64,000 nt of DNA from a virus. The stretch's first letter is position 1. Each line of letters starts with the position of its first letter. Position numbers and translations under genes: made by a program. Below the pieces are notes generated by a model. The model ran no database searches. It was not told the origin of the DNA and was given only the letters and a program-made list of their open reading frames with translations. The stretch spans positions 28,631 through 92,630 of the IMG/VR virus record IMGVR_UViG_3300031669_000007, one strand, 5' to 3'. Of the stretch, positions 25,112 through 32,388 are shown piece after piece.

Positions 25112-25372
25112 ATGATACATGTCAAAACACTAGTCGAGGATTTCCCGCATCTCGTGCATAAAGCACGGAAAATCTGGTGCATCGAAACCTTTGGGAAACC
25201 ATTTGGCGGTAAGCCTGCACCCGGAAAGAATTCTGAAACTAAGTGGGTAGACTGTCGCTGGTCACAGTATAATACATATTTTCGGTTTAAGTATGAAGAA
25301 GATGCAATGATATTCATACTTAGGTGGGGCGGAGAAGTTAAGAATAAAGTTAAATGGAAAGTAAAAGAATGA
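25112..25372 (+). CDS. FxLRW-family small protein, plus-strand copy
   Basis: The protein has 86 residues. It carries the signature seen in the 27.5-33.0 kb array: a Trp-rich first helix (KARKIWCIETFG), a strand YFRFKY, and the motif EEDAMIFILRWG, then a basic tail (KNKVKWKVKE). It is the only plus-strand member and follows an exact sigma70 promoter, so it is probably expressed at once after infection. No upstream ribosome site exists if transcription starts at the ATG. Function unknown. Confidence 0.75.
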   Translation: MIHVKTLVEDFPHLVHKARKIWCIETFGKPFGGKPAPGKNSETKWVDCRWSQYNTYFRFKYEEDAMIFILRWGGEVKNKVKWKVKE

Positions 25373-25782
25373 AAAACACATGGGATAACTTGCCAAACGG
25401 AAAAGCCATTGATCGAGTCTTAGTCGATGTCTTTAAGAATCCACAAATTTGGGAAGAAATGTATAACGAAATGTATAATATTCCTGTAGTGTCAGACCAA
25501 AGAAATAGTAATTGTTGGAATGCAGTGTGGATCAGATCCAGAGAAAAGTTAAAAACTATGGATCGTTATGATCTGTGGTTAGACATTTCAGAAAGAATAG
25601 TCACACCGGAAAATGAAATGTCATGGGAAGGTGCAAAGATTTGTGCTAGAAGCACGATTTTAGGGTTGCTTAGTAACGACGAGTGCGGAAATCTTCTAGA
25701 CAGTGATCCTGAACATATCAAGTTACTAACGATTCTTGGTGACGATTCAATAATGATGATATGCCCGGCTGTATGTCGTTAA
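25369..25782 (+). CDS. Conserved early protein, unknown function
   Basis: The start is the ATG sharing ATGA with the FxLRW gene. The 137-residue protein begins MKNTWDNLPNGKAIDRVLVD and contains alanine-poor helices with conserved Trp (WEEMYNEMY, CWNAVW, YDLWLDIS). The NLPNGKxIDRVL opening recurs in phage and bacterial proteins of unknown function. It belongs to the two-gene plus-strand early unit and converges on the tail-protein gene at 25795. Confidence 0.65.
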   Translation: MKNTWDNLPNGKAIDRVLVDVFKNPQIWEEMYNEMYNIPVVSDQRNSNCWNAVWIRSREKLKTMDRYDLWLDISERIVTPENEMSWEGAKICARSTILGLLSNDECGNLLDSDPEHIKLLTILGDDSIMMICPAVCR

Positions 25783-25794
25783 ATCCTAATCGAG

Positions 25795-26661
25795 TTAAAC
25801 ACGGTATAAAATCTGAGTCACATGTGACGGATTAACGTTTCCGCTTGTTGGCGCAACAACAAACCTAACCGCAGTATAAACACCATCAAAATTGCAATAT
25901 GATGTGGCCGTTTGTGCTGTATAATTTAAGATAGATGTGTTTCCTGACAACGGCATGACATTTGCAGTTGATGTCAATTCAACGACTCCCCAACTTACCT
26001 GTGGGCTCCCCGCTCCAACCAAAGCCAATGAATCAAGCGTTCCCTCTACAGTAATATTTCCGGTAAAGCCAACTGTATCAAAATTGATCTGCGCTGTGTG
26101 ATGTGCCGACTGTTGTAGTGAATTAATATCTGCACTAATTGCAGCAGATGTAATCGTAGTATTGTTATTGCTTGGCAAATCTACAACTATGCTAGGCAAT
26201 AGCGTTGGATATGGACCATCTCGTAGTAGTATTTCTCCACGAGATTCATAGTTTTCGTCGGTGTAGACCACCTCTGTTATTCCTGTTACTGGGTCAGATA
26301 CCGTTAATGCATAGTTATAGTAGGGTTGTGATAAGTCAATGAGATCAAAAGCAGTTAATCGAACAGAGATAATTCCTTTGACTGCATCAACGATTGTAAT
26401 TCCGCCGTTTGTGTTACTATTCTTAGTTACTACAACTGCACTCTCAGAATCTGATATCATATTAAATGTAATGACCCAACCAGTGATATTAACTGCTTTC
26501 TGATCTGAGTTTTTCCATACAAACTGTATGATGTTGTCAACGCCTTTATAAATCTTTACTTGTCTTTGATACATGGTTTTCCACCTCGCGGTAATAGTTG
26601 GGTCAAGGTTGCATTGAACCGTGACGGAGTTTGGATAAAAATAAGTGTTCATTCTTTGCAA
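25795..26661 (-). CDS. Virion structural protein (tail or baseplate)
   Basis: The protein has 288 residues. The opening NTYFYPNSVTVQCNLDP and VKIYKGVDNIIQFVWKN match a set of T4-like virion proteins with immunoglobulin-like beta domains. The C-terminal half is Thr/Ser/Val-rich and fibre-like. The frame's first codon is TTG with AGAGG five bases upstream; an ATG three codons on (26652) is the alternative. No enzymatic motif. Expected to be late and surface-exposed. Confidence 0.6.
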   Translation of the reverse strand: MQRMNTYFYPNSVTVQCNLDPTITARWKTMYQRQVKIYKGVDNIIQFVWKNSDQKAVNITGWVITFNMISDSESAVVVTKNSNTNGGITIVDAVKGIISVRLTAFDLIDLSQPYYNYALTVSDPVTGITEVVYTDENYESRGEILLRDGPYPTLLPSIVVDLPSNNNTTITSAAISADINSLQQSAHHTAQINFDTVGFTGNITVEGTLDSLALVGAGSPQVSWGVVELTSTANVMPLSGNTSILNYTAQTATSYCNFDGVYTAVRFVVAPTSGNVNPSHVTQILYRV

Positions 26662-26663
26662 AA

Positions 26664-27128
26664 TTACCTCTTTTCAGAATCTGGCATATCGAGCCAAGTT
26701 CTATTTCCTTTTGATATATTTATCTTACCCTCTAATATCTGTAAATTGGATAGACAATGGAAACCCTGAACAATTTTTGAGTTAAGTGGAACGATATGAT
26801 CTACATGATAATCTATATTGGTAATTATAGATTTTGTGTGTGCAACAATATATAATTCGGTTATACATAATTTCTCTAACCAATTATCTGACCATGCAGG
26901 TGTGGCCTTTATTTTCTTGGCTCTTCGTTTAGCATTTATCTCTTTGACTTTTTCTGGGTTAGCAGTGCGCCATTTCTTATTGTATTCTGCATTCTTTTCT
27001 GGATTGGCATCTCTCCATTTTTTGATCTGTTCTGTTCCAGATTCTCTAAACTTTTTTTGATATTGCCTAACTTTATCCGCATTTTCTTTACGCCATATCA
27101 GGCGGTGATTTTCTTTTTTAGTGTCCAT
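26664..27128 (-). CDS. HNH homing endonuclease
   Basis: The protein has 154 residues. A basic N-terminal region contains four imperfect repeats built on RxANPEK (KWRDANPEKNAEY, KWRTANPEKVKEI). The HNH core is YHVDHIVPLNSKIVQGFHC with NLQILEGKINISKGNR. Its core closely matches those at 14532 and 57823, but it lacks their N-terminal zinc ribbon. A GTG start at 27158 is possible; I prefer the ATG. A CATAAATA element lies just upstream but is too close for a normal leader. Confidence 0.8.
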   Translation of the reverse strand: MDTKKENHRLIWRKENADKVRQYQKKFRESGTEQIKKWRDANPEKNAEYNKKWRTANPEKVKEINAKRRAKKIKATPAWSDNWLEKLCITELYIVAHTKSIITNIDYHVDHIVPLNSKIVQGFHCLSNLQILEGKINISKGNRTWLDMPDSEKR

Positions 27129-27184
27129 TATGTATTTATGCAAGTTTTTCTTCCGCACCTGATTCCGAATTGCTAAATATTCGT

Positions 27185-27562
27185 ATGGAAGAAAACGATA
27201 TTAAACGTATTATGGCAGACAAGCCTTACCTGTCACTATTGACGTATGGCGGCAATGATTATTTGGGTATTATTCAGAACATCGACGACACCATTACCAC
27301 AATCTATGATTTTGGTTCTCTCAAAACAGAAGATCAGAAGATTGTATTCTTAGAGTTGGCTGAGATATGGTGGATGGAGAGTAATCGACTTGTCCCAATC
27401 AATGTATTCTTGCGCGTAGAATGGGCAATCTTCCGTCCTACACTAAAGACACTAAACTCTAAGGATGTTGATGTTAAGCTAGGTCCTCATCTAAGTCTTA
27501 AAGAGATGGCTGCTAAGAAATCAAAACGTAGATCAATTACTCTTGTTCGTCGTATGCAGTAA
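27185..27562 (+). CDS. Conserved T4-like protein, unknown function
   Basis: The protein has 125 residues. The pattern KPYLSLLTYGGNDYLGIIQN, then FLELAEIWWMESNRL, then SITLVRRMQ is one I know from many T4-like phages, where the product is unnamed. The TWxESNR-type helix and Arg-rich tail are the best conserved parts. No catalytic signature. It runs convergent to the accessory array and overlaps its last gene by 26 bases. An in-frame TTG at 27170 could extend it by five residues. Confidence 0.65.
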   Translation: MEENDIKRIMADKPYLSLLTYGGNDYLGIIQNIDDTITTIYDFGSLKTEDQKIVFLELAEIWWMESNRLVPINVFLRVEWAIFRPTLKTLNSKDVDVKLGPHLSLKEMAAKKSKRRSITLVRRMQ

Positions 27563-27794
27563 ACGGCGATCCATACTTAATAACTGCCAATGGATAGGTT
27601 TCATCAGTAAACTCTAATGAGTCGAGAGACTTATTAAACTTCCCTTTCCCCAAGTTTGCTTTACAATTCCATTCGTTTTCTAACCAGCTTAGCCAGTCAG
27701 GTATATCACCGTCGTATTGAGCACGGTGTTGATCATTTATGATTTTCTTCCAATTATACGGATATGGATTAGGACCGCTAAACGATATTTTCAT
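27537..27794 (-). CDS. FxLRW-array protein (DExYT subtype)
   Basis: The protein has 85 residues and is the last gene of the array. It begins MKISFSG and pairs with its neighbour at 27791: both open ATGAAAATATCGTTTA and share NW...I.DQH and WLENEWxCK blocks. The C-terminal signature reads FTDETYPLAVIKYGSP and is extended by an acidic tail. Clear recent duplication. Function unknown. Confidence 0.7.
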   Translation of the reverse strand: MKISFSGPNPYPYNWKKIINDQHRAQYDGDIPDWLSWLENEWNCKANLGKGKFNKSLDSLEFTDETYPLAVIKYGSPFTAYDEQE

Positions 27795-28030
27795 AATGCA
27801 GGTGGTCCATACTTAAGAACTGCTAAGAGATAGTTATCATCCTCAAAGATTAGTGCAGCTATGCATTTATCATCACCAAATTTCCCCATCTCTACTTTAC
27901 ATTTCCATTCGTTTTCTAACCAGTTTATCCACTCAACTAAATTACCGTAATACATTATGCTGTGTTGATCTGAGATAACCATAGCCCAGTTAGTTGTCTT
28001 TTCATAATTATCTTTAAACGATATTTTCAT
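27791..28030 (-). CDS. FxLRW-array protein (DExYT subtype)
   Basis: The protein has 79 residues. The start MKISFKDNYEK is chosen by alignment with the neighbouring paralogue; an upstream ATG at 28039 exists. Blocks: NWAMVISDQH, WINWLENEWKCKVEMGKFG and the ending FEDDNYLLAVLKYGPP. Coupled to 27537-27794 by ATGA. Predicted mixed alpha/beta fold with the signature as the final helix. Confidence 0.7.
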   Translation of the reverse strand: MKISFKDNYEKTTNWAMVISDQHSIMYYGNLVEWINWLENEWKCKVEMGKFGDDKCIAALIFEDDNYLLAVLKYGPPAL

Positions 28031-28286
28031 TGTTTGCATACCTCAATAATAAAAGTGTGTAATGTTCATCATCTACTTCTATCCTCGTAATTTTTTCATC
28101 TCTGATAGTGATTACAATTCCTAGCGTATTATATGCCCACTCTATAAATATTCTCTCGCCTACAGATGACTCAAGGTCTTCTTTTGGTAGAGAATTTCCA
28201 ATGGATTCCATAAAGTCATCCCATACACCAGCTATAGGCGGCCTGTCAGGAACATTGTCTAATGTATCAATAGAAAAGAGTATCAT
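28014..28286 (-). CDS. FxLRW-array protein (DExYT subtype)
   Basis: The protein has 90 residues. A variable N-terminal half (MILFSIDTLDNVPDRPP) precedes a strand pair VITIRDEKITRIEV and the ending DDEHYTLLLLRYANNENIV. The last codons overlap the start of the next gene. Only the final third is shared with its relatives, which suggests that the N-terminal half diversifies. Confidence 0.7.
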   Translation of the reverse strand: MILFSIDTLDNVPDRPPIAGVWDDFMESIGNSLPKEDLESSVGERIFIEWAYNTLGIVITIRDEKITRIEVDDEHYTLLLLRYANNENIV

Positions 28287-28561
28287 GCGGCATACTGTAA
28301 TAAAAACATTGTTAATTCTTCATCATCTACTGTTACGGCATAGATAGCGTTTTCTTCTTTATCTTTGCCAATCTTTCTTCTTTTATAGATGACCTTGCTT
28401 GATGGTATTCTTTCAGTCAATGACTGAACATATTCTTCTGTTGTTACGTCTGTTCCATCGTCGAATACTTCTCTAAAATACCTGGCCGCTGCTCTCTTAA
28501 AGGACTCGGCGTTGTGGTCGAGATATTTTCCATCTACAGCTTCAAAACTAATTGTTATCAT
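28283..28561 (-). CDS. FxLRW-array protein (DExYT subtype)
   Basis: The protein has 92 residues. N-terminal helix with AESFKRAAARYFREV, a basic hairpin KVIYKRRKIGKDKEE, then YAVTVDDEELTMFLLQYAA. ATGA overlaps on both sides. The Lys/Arg hairpin before the signature is unique in the array and could bind nucleic acid; this is speculation from charge only. Confidence 0.7.
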   Translation of the reverse strand: MITISFEAVDGKYLDHNAESFKRAAARYFREVFDDGTDVTTEEYVQSLTERIPSSKVIYKRRKIGKDKEENAIYAVTVDDEELTMFLLQYAA

Positions 28562-28842
28562 GGCGGAAACCTTATTAAGAGCATAGTATAGGCAGAGTCC
28601 TCTACATCTATTCCGGCAATATGCCCAGGAAAAAGTCCGCCCGGATCGTTAAGAACTGTTATCTGCCAGGTATCTTTAAGCCAGGCACGAAACTCTTCGT
28701 ATTCATTGGCATGACCAATTCCCTTCCACGGGGATTCTTCTCTAAGTGCTCGAAGTATCTTAGCCCAATGAATAGGCGAAGTGCCTCTAATTGGAAAATA
28801 TCCGGCATAATCAACGATGCGATCAGTGAAAGATACTATCAT
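28558..28842 (-). CDS. FxLRW-array protein (DExYT subtype)
   Basis: I start it at the ATG overlapping the upstream stop (ATGA), not at 28950, giving 94 residues beginning MIVSFTDRIVDYAGYFPIRG. A helix EFRAWLKDTWQITVL leads to the ending IDVEDSAYTMLLIRFPP. The Trp-bearing helix aligns with WLENEW in 27537 and 27791. Confidence 0.7.
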   Translation of the reverse strand: MIVSFTDRIVDYAGYFPIRGTSPIHWAKILRALREESPWKGIGHANEYEEFRAWLKDTWQITVLNDPGGLFPGHIAGIDVEDSAYTMLLIRFPP

Positions 28843-29054
28843 TCTCCGAACCTCAACATAAAAAACATTGCGTCCTTCTCCTCTTTGAAAGCATAAATGT
28901 GATACTTTAAGAAAACTACCGTCCAATCTTCGTTTTTCTTCCCCATACAAGTATTAAGCCAAGCTAAACGATTACAGTAGTCTTGATAGGTATGCTTCTT
29001 ATTAGCTCTAATAATATAGGGAAACCTGGCGTTATAGGGTAATTTTTCAATCAT
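28839..29054 (-). CDS. FxLRW-array protein
   Basis: The protein has 71 residues. Basic N-terminus (LPYNARFPYIIRANKKH), a helix CNRLAWLNTCMGKK, a strand pair WTVVFLKYHIYAF and the signature EEKDAMFFMLRFGE. It belongs to the DAxxF subtype. Coupled to both neighbours. Confidence 0.7.
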   Translation of the reverse strand: MIEKLPYNARFPYIIRANKKHTYQDYCNRLAWLNTCMGKKNEDWTVVFLKYHIYAFKEEKDAMFFMLRFGE

Positions 29055-29310
29055 ATCCGTATTTTAAGAGTAGCATGGTAAAAACTTCGTCGGGCAAATC
29101 AATATATTCAAGGTGTCTAACCATTGTATATTTTTCGGAAAACATAGCATCTATGCCGTGTTCTCCTCTGACATAATTGTAGAAATCATCATCAAAGAAG
29201 CCAAACCCGGCATCATTTCTTAAATTAATCAAGATCTCTGACATCTTCCGACGAAGAGCATACTCTTTTTCACCGGGTGCAGGAAGGTGGTTATTGTATA
29301 TTATTCTCAT
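29047..29310 (-). CDS. FxLRW-array protein (DExYT subtype)
   Basis: The protein has 87 residues. Helical first half (EKEYALRRKMSEILINLRN), acidic loop GFFDDDFYNYV, and the ending IDLPDEVFTMLLLKYGYD. Overlaps the upstream gene by 20 bases. Confidence 0.68.
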   Translation of the reverse strand: MRIIYNNHLPAPGEKEYALRRKMSEILINLRNDAGFGFFDDDFYNYVRGEHGIDAMFSEKYTMVRHLEYIDLPDEVFTMLLLKYGYD

Positions 29311-29542
29311 TCAAATATTTAAGTAACAAAAATGTATATTCTTCATCATTGACCTCTAATCCTATAATGTTCGAATTGATATCATCATTTTTAAATGTTA
29401 AATTGATTGTCCATTTTTTGTTAAGCATTGATATAAAGCCCTCTTTATCAATTTGATCGCTTTTACTGGTCACTTTATACTCTTCCGCAAGTCCGCGCAA
29501 TACAGCAAAACAGGGGTGACGGTTAGTTGGTTTTATTTTCAT
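29291..29542 (-). CDS. FxLRW-array protein (DExYT subtype)
   Basis: The protein has 83 residues opening MKIKPTNRHPCFAVLRGLAE. A clear strand pattern KWTINLTFKNDDINSNIIGL precedes NDEEYTFLLLKYLNENNIQ. It overlaps the DnaE-like gene by 20 bases, so the array continues without a break across that unrelated gene. Confidence 0.68.
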   Translation of the reverse strand: MKIKPTNRHPCFAVLRGLAEEYKVTSKSDQIDKEGFISMLNKKWTINLTFKNDDINSNIIGLEVNDEEYTFLLLKYLNENNIQ

Positions 29543-30155
29543 TCTTAAATTCCCACAACGAGTTTTTCTCTTGTTCTGCTATTAAATTCATATGGACCAC
29601 AACAAGGTGAGCATATCCAACAGCATGTGCTTTCTTGAAGGTGTATCCATCGTCTGTTTTATCCCATATTGTTTTTGCAATCTCTGCCCAACTCTTTCCT
29701 TGCAAGTGTTTCTTTCCTGGACGGATCAATGCTAGGAACATAGCCATGCGTGGTATTGAATTGATTGGTTCCGGCAGCTTGCTTATCGTTTCGTGATAAT
29801 TGCCAATGTGTATTAACTGCTCGCAAAAGTCTTTCTCAAGCAATCGTGTCCACGGCGGATCAGTAAGCATCAGTTTCAACAAGTGTGCCTCTGATTGAAC
29901 TTTTTCATATACTGATACATTGAGTAGGTCTACTTTAAAATACCCGCGTTCTTCCGCTGCCTTATAGTCAATTGTTGCCAAGTTATTTACATCGTGCGGT
30001 ATGTCTGTAAAATATACACCGGTCGCATGTTTACTAAGAGCTGCATCTGTTCTTATCATGCTCGCGTTGATATGCTTGAGATGAGCCAAAGCAGCATCTC
30101 TGCTGCCAAAGTCTATGTCGATGTCACCTTTAAATTTTTTAATTTCTTCGCTCAT
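29523..30155 (-). CDS. DnaE-like (C-family polymerase) fragment protein
   Basis: The protein has 210 residues. Several blocks resemble pieces of bacterial DNA polymerase III alpha: FKGDIDIDFGSRDAALAHL (compare PDIDxDF..R), KHATGVYFTDIP (compare the HAAGVVI segment), GYFKVDLLNVSVYEKV (compare VKFDFLGL) and YTFKKAHAVGYAHLVVV (compare FNKSHAxAYA). The polymerase is over 1,000 residues, so this is a stripped derivative. Catalytic acids may be partly kept (DIDIDF). Possible roles are a decoy of the host replisome or a minimal polymerase. It is embedded in the FxLRW array. Confidence 0.6.
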   Translation of the reverse strand: MSEEIKKFKGDIDIDFGSRDAALAHLKHINASMIRTDAALSKHATGVYFTDIPHDVNNLATIDYKAAEERGYFKVDLLNVSVYEKVQSEAHLLKLMLTDPPWTRLLEKDFCEQLIHIGNYHETISKLPEPINSIPRMAMFLALIRPGKKHLQGKSWAEIAKTIWDKTDDGYTFKKAHAVGYAHLVVVHMNLIAEQEKNSLWEFKNENKTN

Positions 30156-30407
30156 GCTGTAATAAACTCCAACGGACGTGGTTCTATTCTTATTTCTACG
30201 GGAAACCTCGGTAAACTCTCGTCTAACTCTTCGTCACAGTATATACCGTCAGCTACAATGTTATCACCTAAGAAATAAACAAACTTCTCTATCGACGGCC
30301 GCGATGCTCCTGAGTCAAATATAATAAAGTATATACGGGTCAGGATTCTTCATCGCTGCTAAAATCTGCTTTGAAAATCTTGCCGTTACGTTGGTTACTC
30401 CATTCAT
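30152..30407 (-). pseudogene. Frame-broken array gene
   Basis: The interval starts with an ATGA overlap on the gene upstream and ends with an ATGA overlap on the DnaE-like gene, so one gene of about 85 codons should fit. The length is 256 bases, one too many. The first frame reads MNGVTNVTARFSKQILAAMK and stops after 30 codons. The second frame continues with IFDSGASRPSIEKFVYFLGD and ends RPLEFITA. The break is near 30315-30330 in an A/T-rich run. It may be decay, programmed shifting or a sequence error. Family unrecognised. Confidence 0.6.
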
Positions 30408-30625
30408 TGCTGATACCTTAGAATAAACATTGTTTCGTCTTCTGGCTTATCAAATACTAACTTTGCTTTAAATGCCATTCTATGAAAATCGTAGTATTCT
30501 TGTACGACATAATTCCCAGGATAATTTTTTTGCATTTGTTCTGCCACATATAGTATTGTATCCTCTTTGCCAGGATTGAATGTTTTCTCTGAGTAGATCT
30601 TATCTAAATATCTGTTATAGTTCAT
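30404..30625 (-). CDS. FxLRW-array protein
   Basis: The protein has 73 residues. Helices in the first half (DTILYVAEQMQKN), then YPGNYVVQEYYDF, a strand KAKLVFDK and the signature PEDETMFILRYQQ. The YPGNYVV block recurs in the gene at 31778-31981, marking those two as closest relatives. Confidence 0.7.
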   Translation of the reverse strand: MNYNRYLDKIYSEKTFNPGKEDTILYVAEQMQKNYPGNYVVQEYYDFHRMAFKAKLVFDKPEDETMFILRYQQ

Positions 30626-30644
30626 GCTTTATTCTCAATGACGA

Positions 30645-30854
30645 TTATCTTCCCCACCGCAGTGAGAACAACGTCGCATCTATATCGTTAAAAAATCTAA
30701 TGCCTGATCTTCCTGTCCCATCGTTTGCTTCCCCTATAGTCCAACGCTGTTCATCTGGAAGCGGAGGATTAGGCATGTTTTCCTCTAACCACAAGCCTAT
30801 ATCTATCTCGGACTTACCCTTTGTTGCCGAGAAGTAAAATTCTAAATCAACCAT
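30645..30854 (-). CDS. FxLRW-array protein
   Basis: I start it at the ATG overlapping the upstream TAA (TAATG), not at 30908; 69 residues. Opens MVDLEFYFSATKGKSEIDIG, has the helix LWLEENMPNP, then RWTIGEANDG and the ending FNDIDATLFSLRWGR. The WLEEN helix aligns with WCEEN of the gene at 30854. Confidence 0.7.
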   Translation of the reverse strand: MVDLEFYFSATKGKSEIDIGLWLEENMPNPPLPDEQRWTIGEANDGTGRSGIRFFNDIDATLFSLRWGR

Positions 30855-31087
30855 TATGCCCACTTCAATGCGAACAATATCGCATCCTTCTCGTTGTCGA
30901 AGCACCACACTACTTCTCCTTCTTTGACACCTGCGTATGTAATCATACTGCTATCGTCATCATCAAGACAAGTATTTTCTTCGCACCACTTTGCCATCTC
31001 TTCCATTTTTGCATTTCGAGACTTTCCCCAAATTGAGTCTAATATAGTTGATACTCTGTGGTCACCAAACAACGAATCTTTCTTCAT
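30854..31087 (-). CDS. FxLRW-array protein
   Basis: The protein has 77 residues. Shows the common layout well: helix MEEMAKWCEENTC, acidic turn LDDDDSS, strand VVWCFDN and final helix EKDAILFALKWA. No catalytic residue set is conserved between copies, so a binding role is more likely than an enzyme. Confidence 0.72.
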   Translation of the reverse strand: MKKDSLFGDHRVSTILDSIWGKSRNAKMEEMAKWCEENTCLDDDDSSMITYAGVKEGEVVWCFDNEKDAILFALKWA

Positions 31088-31088
31088 G

Positions 31089-31316
31089 CTAACTCCACTT
31101 CAATAAAAACAAGGTAAACTGTTCTTCATCCATATATGCAGTCCACAGGGTTGATCCTTTGTATATTTCTACGGTTAGACCAAATTTTCTATCGAGTAAT
31201 CTCTTAATTTCTTCTATGCTTATTAACGCAGTAGAAAACTTGTTTGCGTTCATCTCAGATCTAAAGCAATCATAAAACTTTGGATAATCCTGGAAATCAA
31301 ACTGTATCATTTCCAC
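31089..31316 (-). CDS. FxLRW-array protein
   Basis: The protein has 75 residues. Opens MEMIQFDFQDYPKFYDCF; helix EEIKRLLDRKFGLTVEIYKG, then WTAYMDEEQFTLFLLKWS. The ending mixes the DExYT and DAxxF subtypes, which supports a common origin of both. Confidence 0.7.
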   Translation of the reverse strand: MEMIQFDFQDYPKFYDCFRSEMNANKFSTALISIEEIKRLLDRKFGLTVEIYKGSTLWTAYMDEEQFTLFLLKWS

Positions 31317-31543
31317 CTTAATAAGAAAAGCATCAAGTCTTGTTCATTAACAAAATAATATGTATCACCATTTACTATATACCAATCTGACTCTTTAAGA
31401 TTGTCTTTCAACCAATCATATCTATTTTCGAAAAGATCGCTGTTCGTTTTTCCATATCTATTTTCGAAAAGATCGCTGTTCGTTTTTCCATGCAGCCTTG
31501 TCTTAAAGGGCCAAATCTTTTTATTCAATTCTCTCATAGCCAA
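31307..31543 (-). CDS. FxLRW-array protein with internal duplication
   Basis: The protein has 78 residues. A perfect 36-base tandem repeat (31417-31488) duplicates the segment GKTNSDLFENRY. After it come the helix DWLKDNLKESDW, the strand TYYFV and the signature NEQDLMLFLLRWK. Without the duplicate the protein would be 66 residues, the usual size here. The exactness of the repeat points to a recent event. Confidence 0.7.
   Translation of the reverse strand: MAMRELNKKIWPFKTRLHGKTNSDLFENRYGKTNSDLFENRYDWLKDNLKESDWYIVNGDTYYFVNEQDLMLFLLRWK
31417..31488. repeat. 36-bp perfect tandem duplication
   Basis: Two identical 36-base units (31417-31452 and 31453-31488) lie in frame in an FxLRW-array gene. 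Not a CRISPR: there are only two units and no spacer. A fresh in-frame duplication. Confidence 0.9.
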
Positions 31544-31776
31544 CGCAATGTAAACATTGTAGCATGAATTGGGTCACGAAAGTAGAAGATCATGCCGTCT
31601 CTATACCACATTTTTTCACCGAAAGTCTCCGTGCAATAGGGTTCATATTTGAATCCCTCTGACATAAATGCTCTTGTTGTCATCTCAACTCGAACCCAAA
31701 AGATTTCTTTCCACAATAGATGCAACGGCATACTTGTTATTGTTGTTAATTTATCGAACCAAGTCTCTTTTCTCAT
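31534..31776 (-). CDS. FxLRW-array protein
   Basis: The protein has 80 residues. Aromatic N-terminus (LHLLWKEIFWVRVEM), then YEPYCTETFGEKMWYRDG, strand MIFYFRDP and ending IHATMFTLRWL. The CTETFGE block matches CIETFG of the plus-strand copy at 25112. Confidence 0.7.
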   Translation of the reverse strand: MRKETWFDKLTTITSMPLHLLWKEIFWVRVEMTTRAFMSEGFKYEPYCTETFGEKMWYRDGMIFYFRDPIHATMFTLRWL

Positions 31777-31777
31777 G

Positions 31778-31981
31778 TCAGCTACACTGTAAGATAAACA
31801 ATGTTAGATCTTCTTCTGTATTAAATATTATCGAAAATACCAAGTCTTCTGCGACTTCAACCACATAGTTTCCTGGATATTGAGATTTGATGTAACTTTC
31901 AACTTTTTCTTGTAGTCTTGTATCTATGGGTTCTCCTCGAAATCGAGTAGAAACGTCTTTATATAAATTATCTAATATCAT
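31778..31981 (-). CDS. FxLRW-array protein
   Basis: The protein has 67 residues, started at the ATG that overlaps the restored stop of the gene upstream. Helix LQEKVESYIKSQ, block YPGNYVVEVAEDLVF, and ending NTEEDLTLFILQCS, where the usual Trp is replaced by Cys. Confidence 0.7.
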   Translation of the reverse strand: MILDNLYKDVSTRFRGEPIDTRLQEKVESYIKSQYPGNYVVEVAEDLVFSIIFNTEEDLTLFILQCS

Positions 31982-32177
31982 TGCCATCTCAACCTAAAAG
32001 CAATGCGTCGGGTTCGTATTTGAACCAAAAAAGAACAGAGGTTTGGAACGTGATTGGGTTTGTGACTCCTGCAGTTTTAAACCAATTATCCTCGCCTACT
32101 CCGTGATTTAACCACTCAACTATTTTTTCTCTGTTTTCCGTAACGCAGTCGGATGACAGTTGAACCTTATATTCCAT
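31978..32177 (-). pseudogene. Frame-broken FxLRW-array gene
   Basis: From the ATG at 32177 the frame reads MEYKVQLSSDCVTENREKIV and FWFKYEPDALL, then runs out of frame at a T4 run near 31996 and stops early. Adding one T restores DALLFRLRWQ and a TGA that overlaps the next ATG exactly. The signature is thus present in the DNA but off by one base. A minus-one ribosomal shift, real mutation or a homopolymer error would each explain it. The restored protein would have 66 residues. Confidence 0.7.
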
Positions 32178-32388
32178 TGTTACCCATCCACCGTAACGCG
32201 AAAATAGTTGCGTCCTCTGACTGACTAAACCAGAACCGTGTTCGACCAACTGAGTATGATCCATCGCTCTCATATTCCTCGCACCATCTCTGCATTTTAC
32301 CAAACTCTTCGGGCATCAAGTGTTCAGCTATAGTCACTCTATACCAAGATCCTATCTGTTCCATATTTAATGCGCCAGAATAGTTCAT
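32167..32388 (-). CDS. FxLRW-array protein
   Basis: The protein has 73 residues. Block WYRVTIAEHLMPEEFGK, helix MQRWCEEYESDG, strand RFWFSQ and signature SEDATIFALRWMGNNGI. ATGA-coupled to the gene upstream. An internal ATG (MEQIGSWYR) is a possible alternative start. Confidence 0.7.
   Translation of the reverse strand: MNYSGALNMEQIGSWYRVTIAEHLMPEEFGKMQRWCEEYESDGSYSVGRTRFWFSQSEDATIFALRWMGNNGI

Noticed and set aside
27133-27140. CATAAATA as late promoter for the HNH gene at 26664
   Set aside because: Same problem: no room for a leader before the ATG.
31417-31488. Possible CRISPR-like repeat
   Set aside because: Only two adjacent units with no spacers, inside a coding frame; a tandem duplication explains it.
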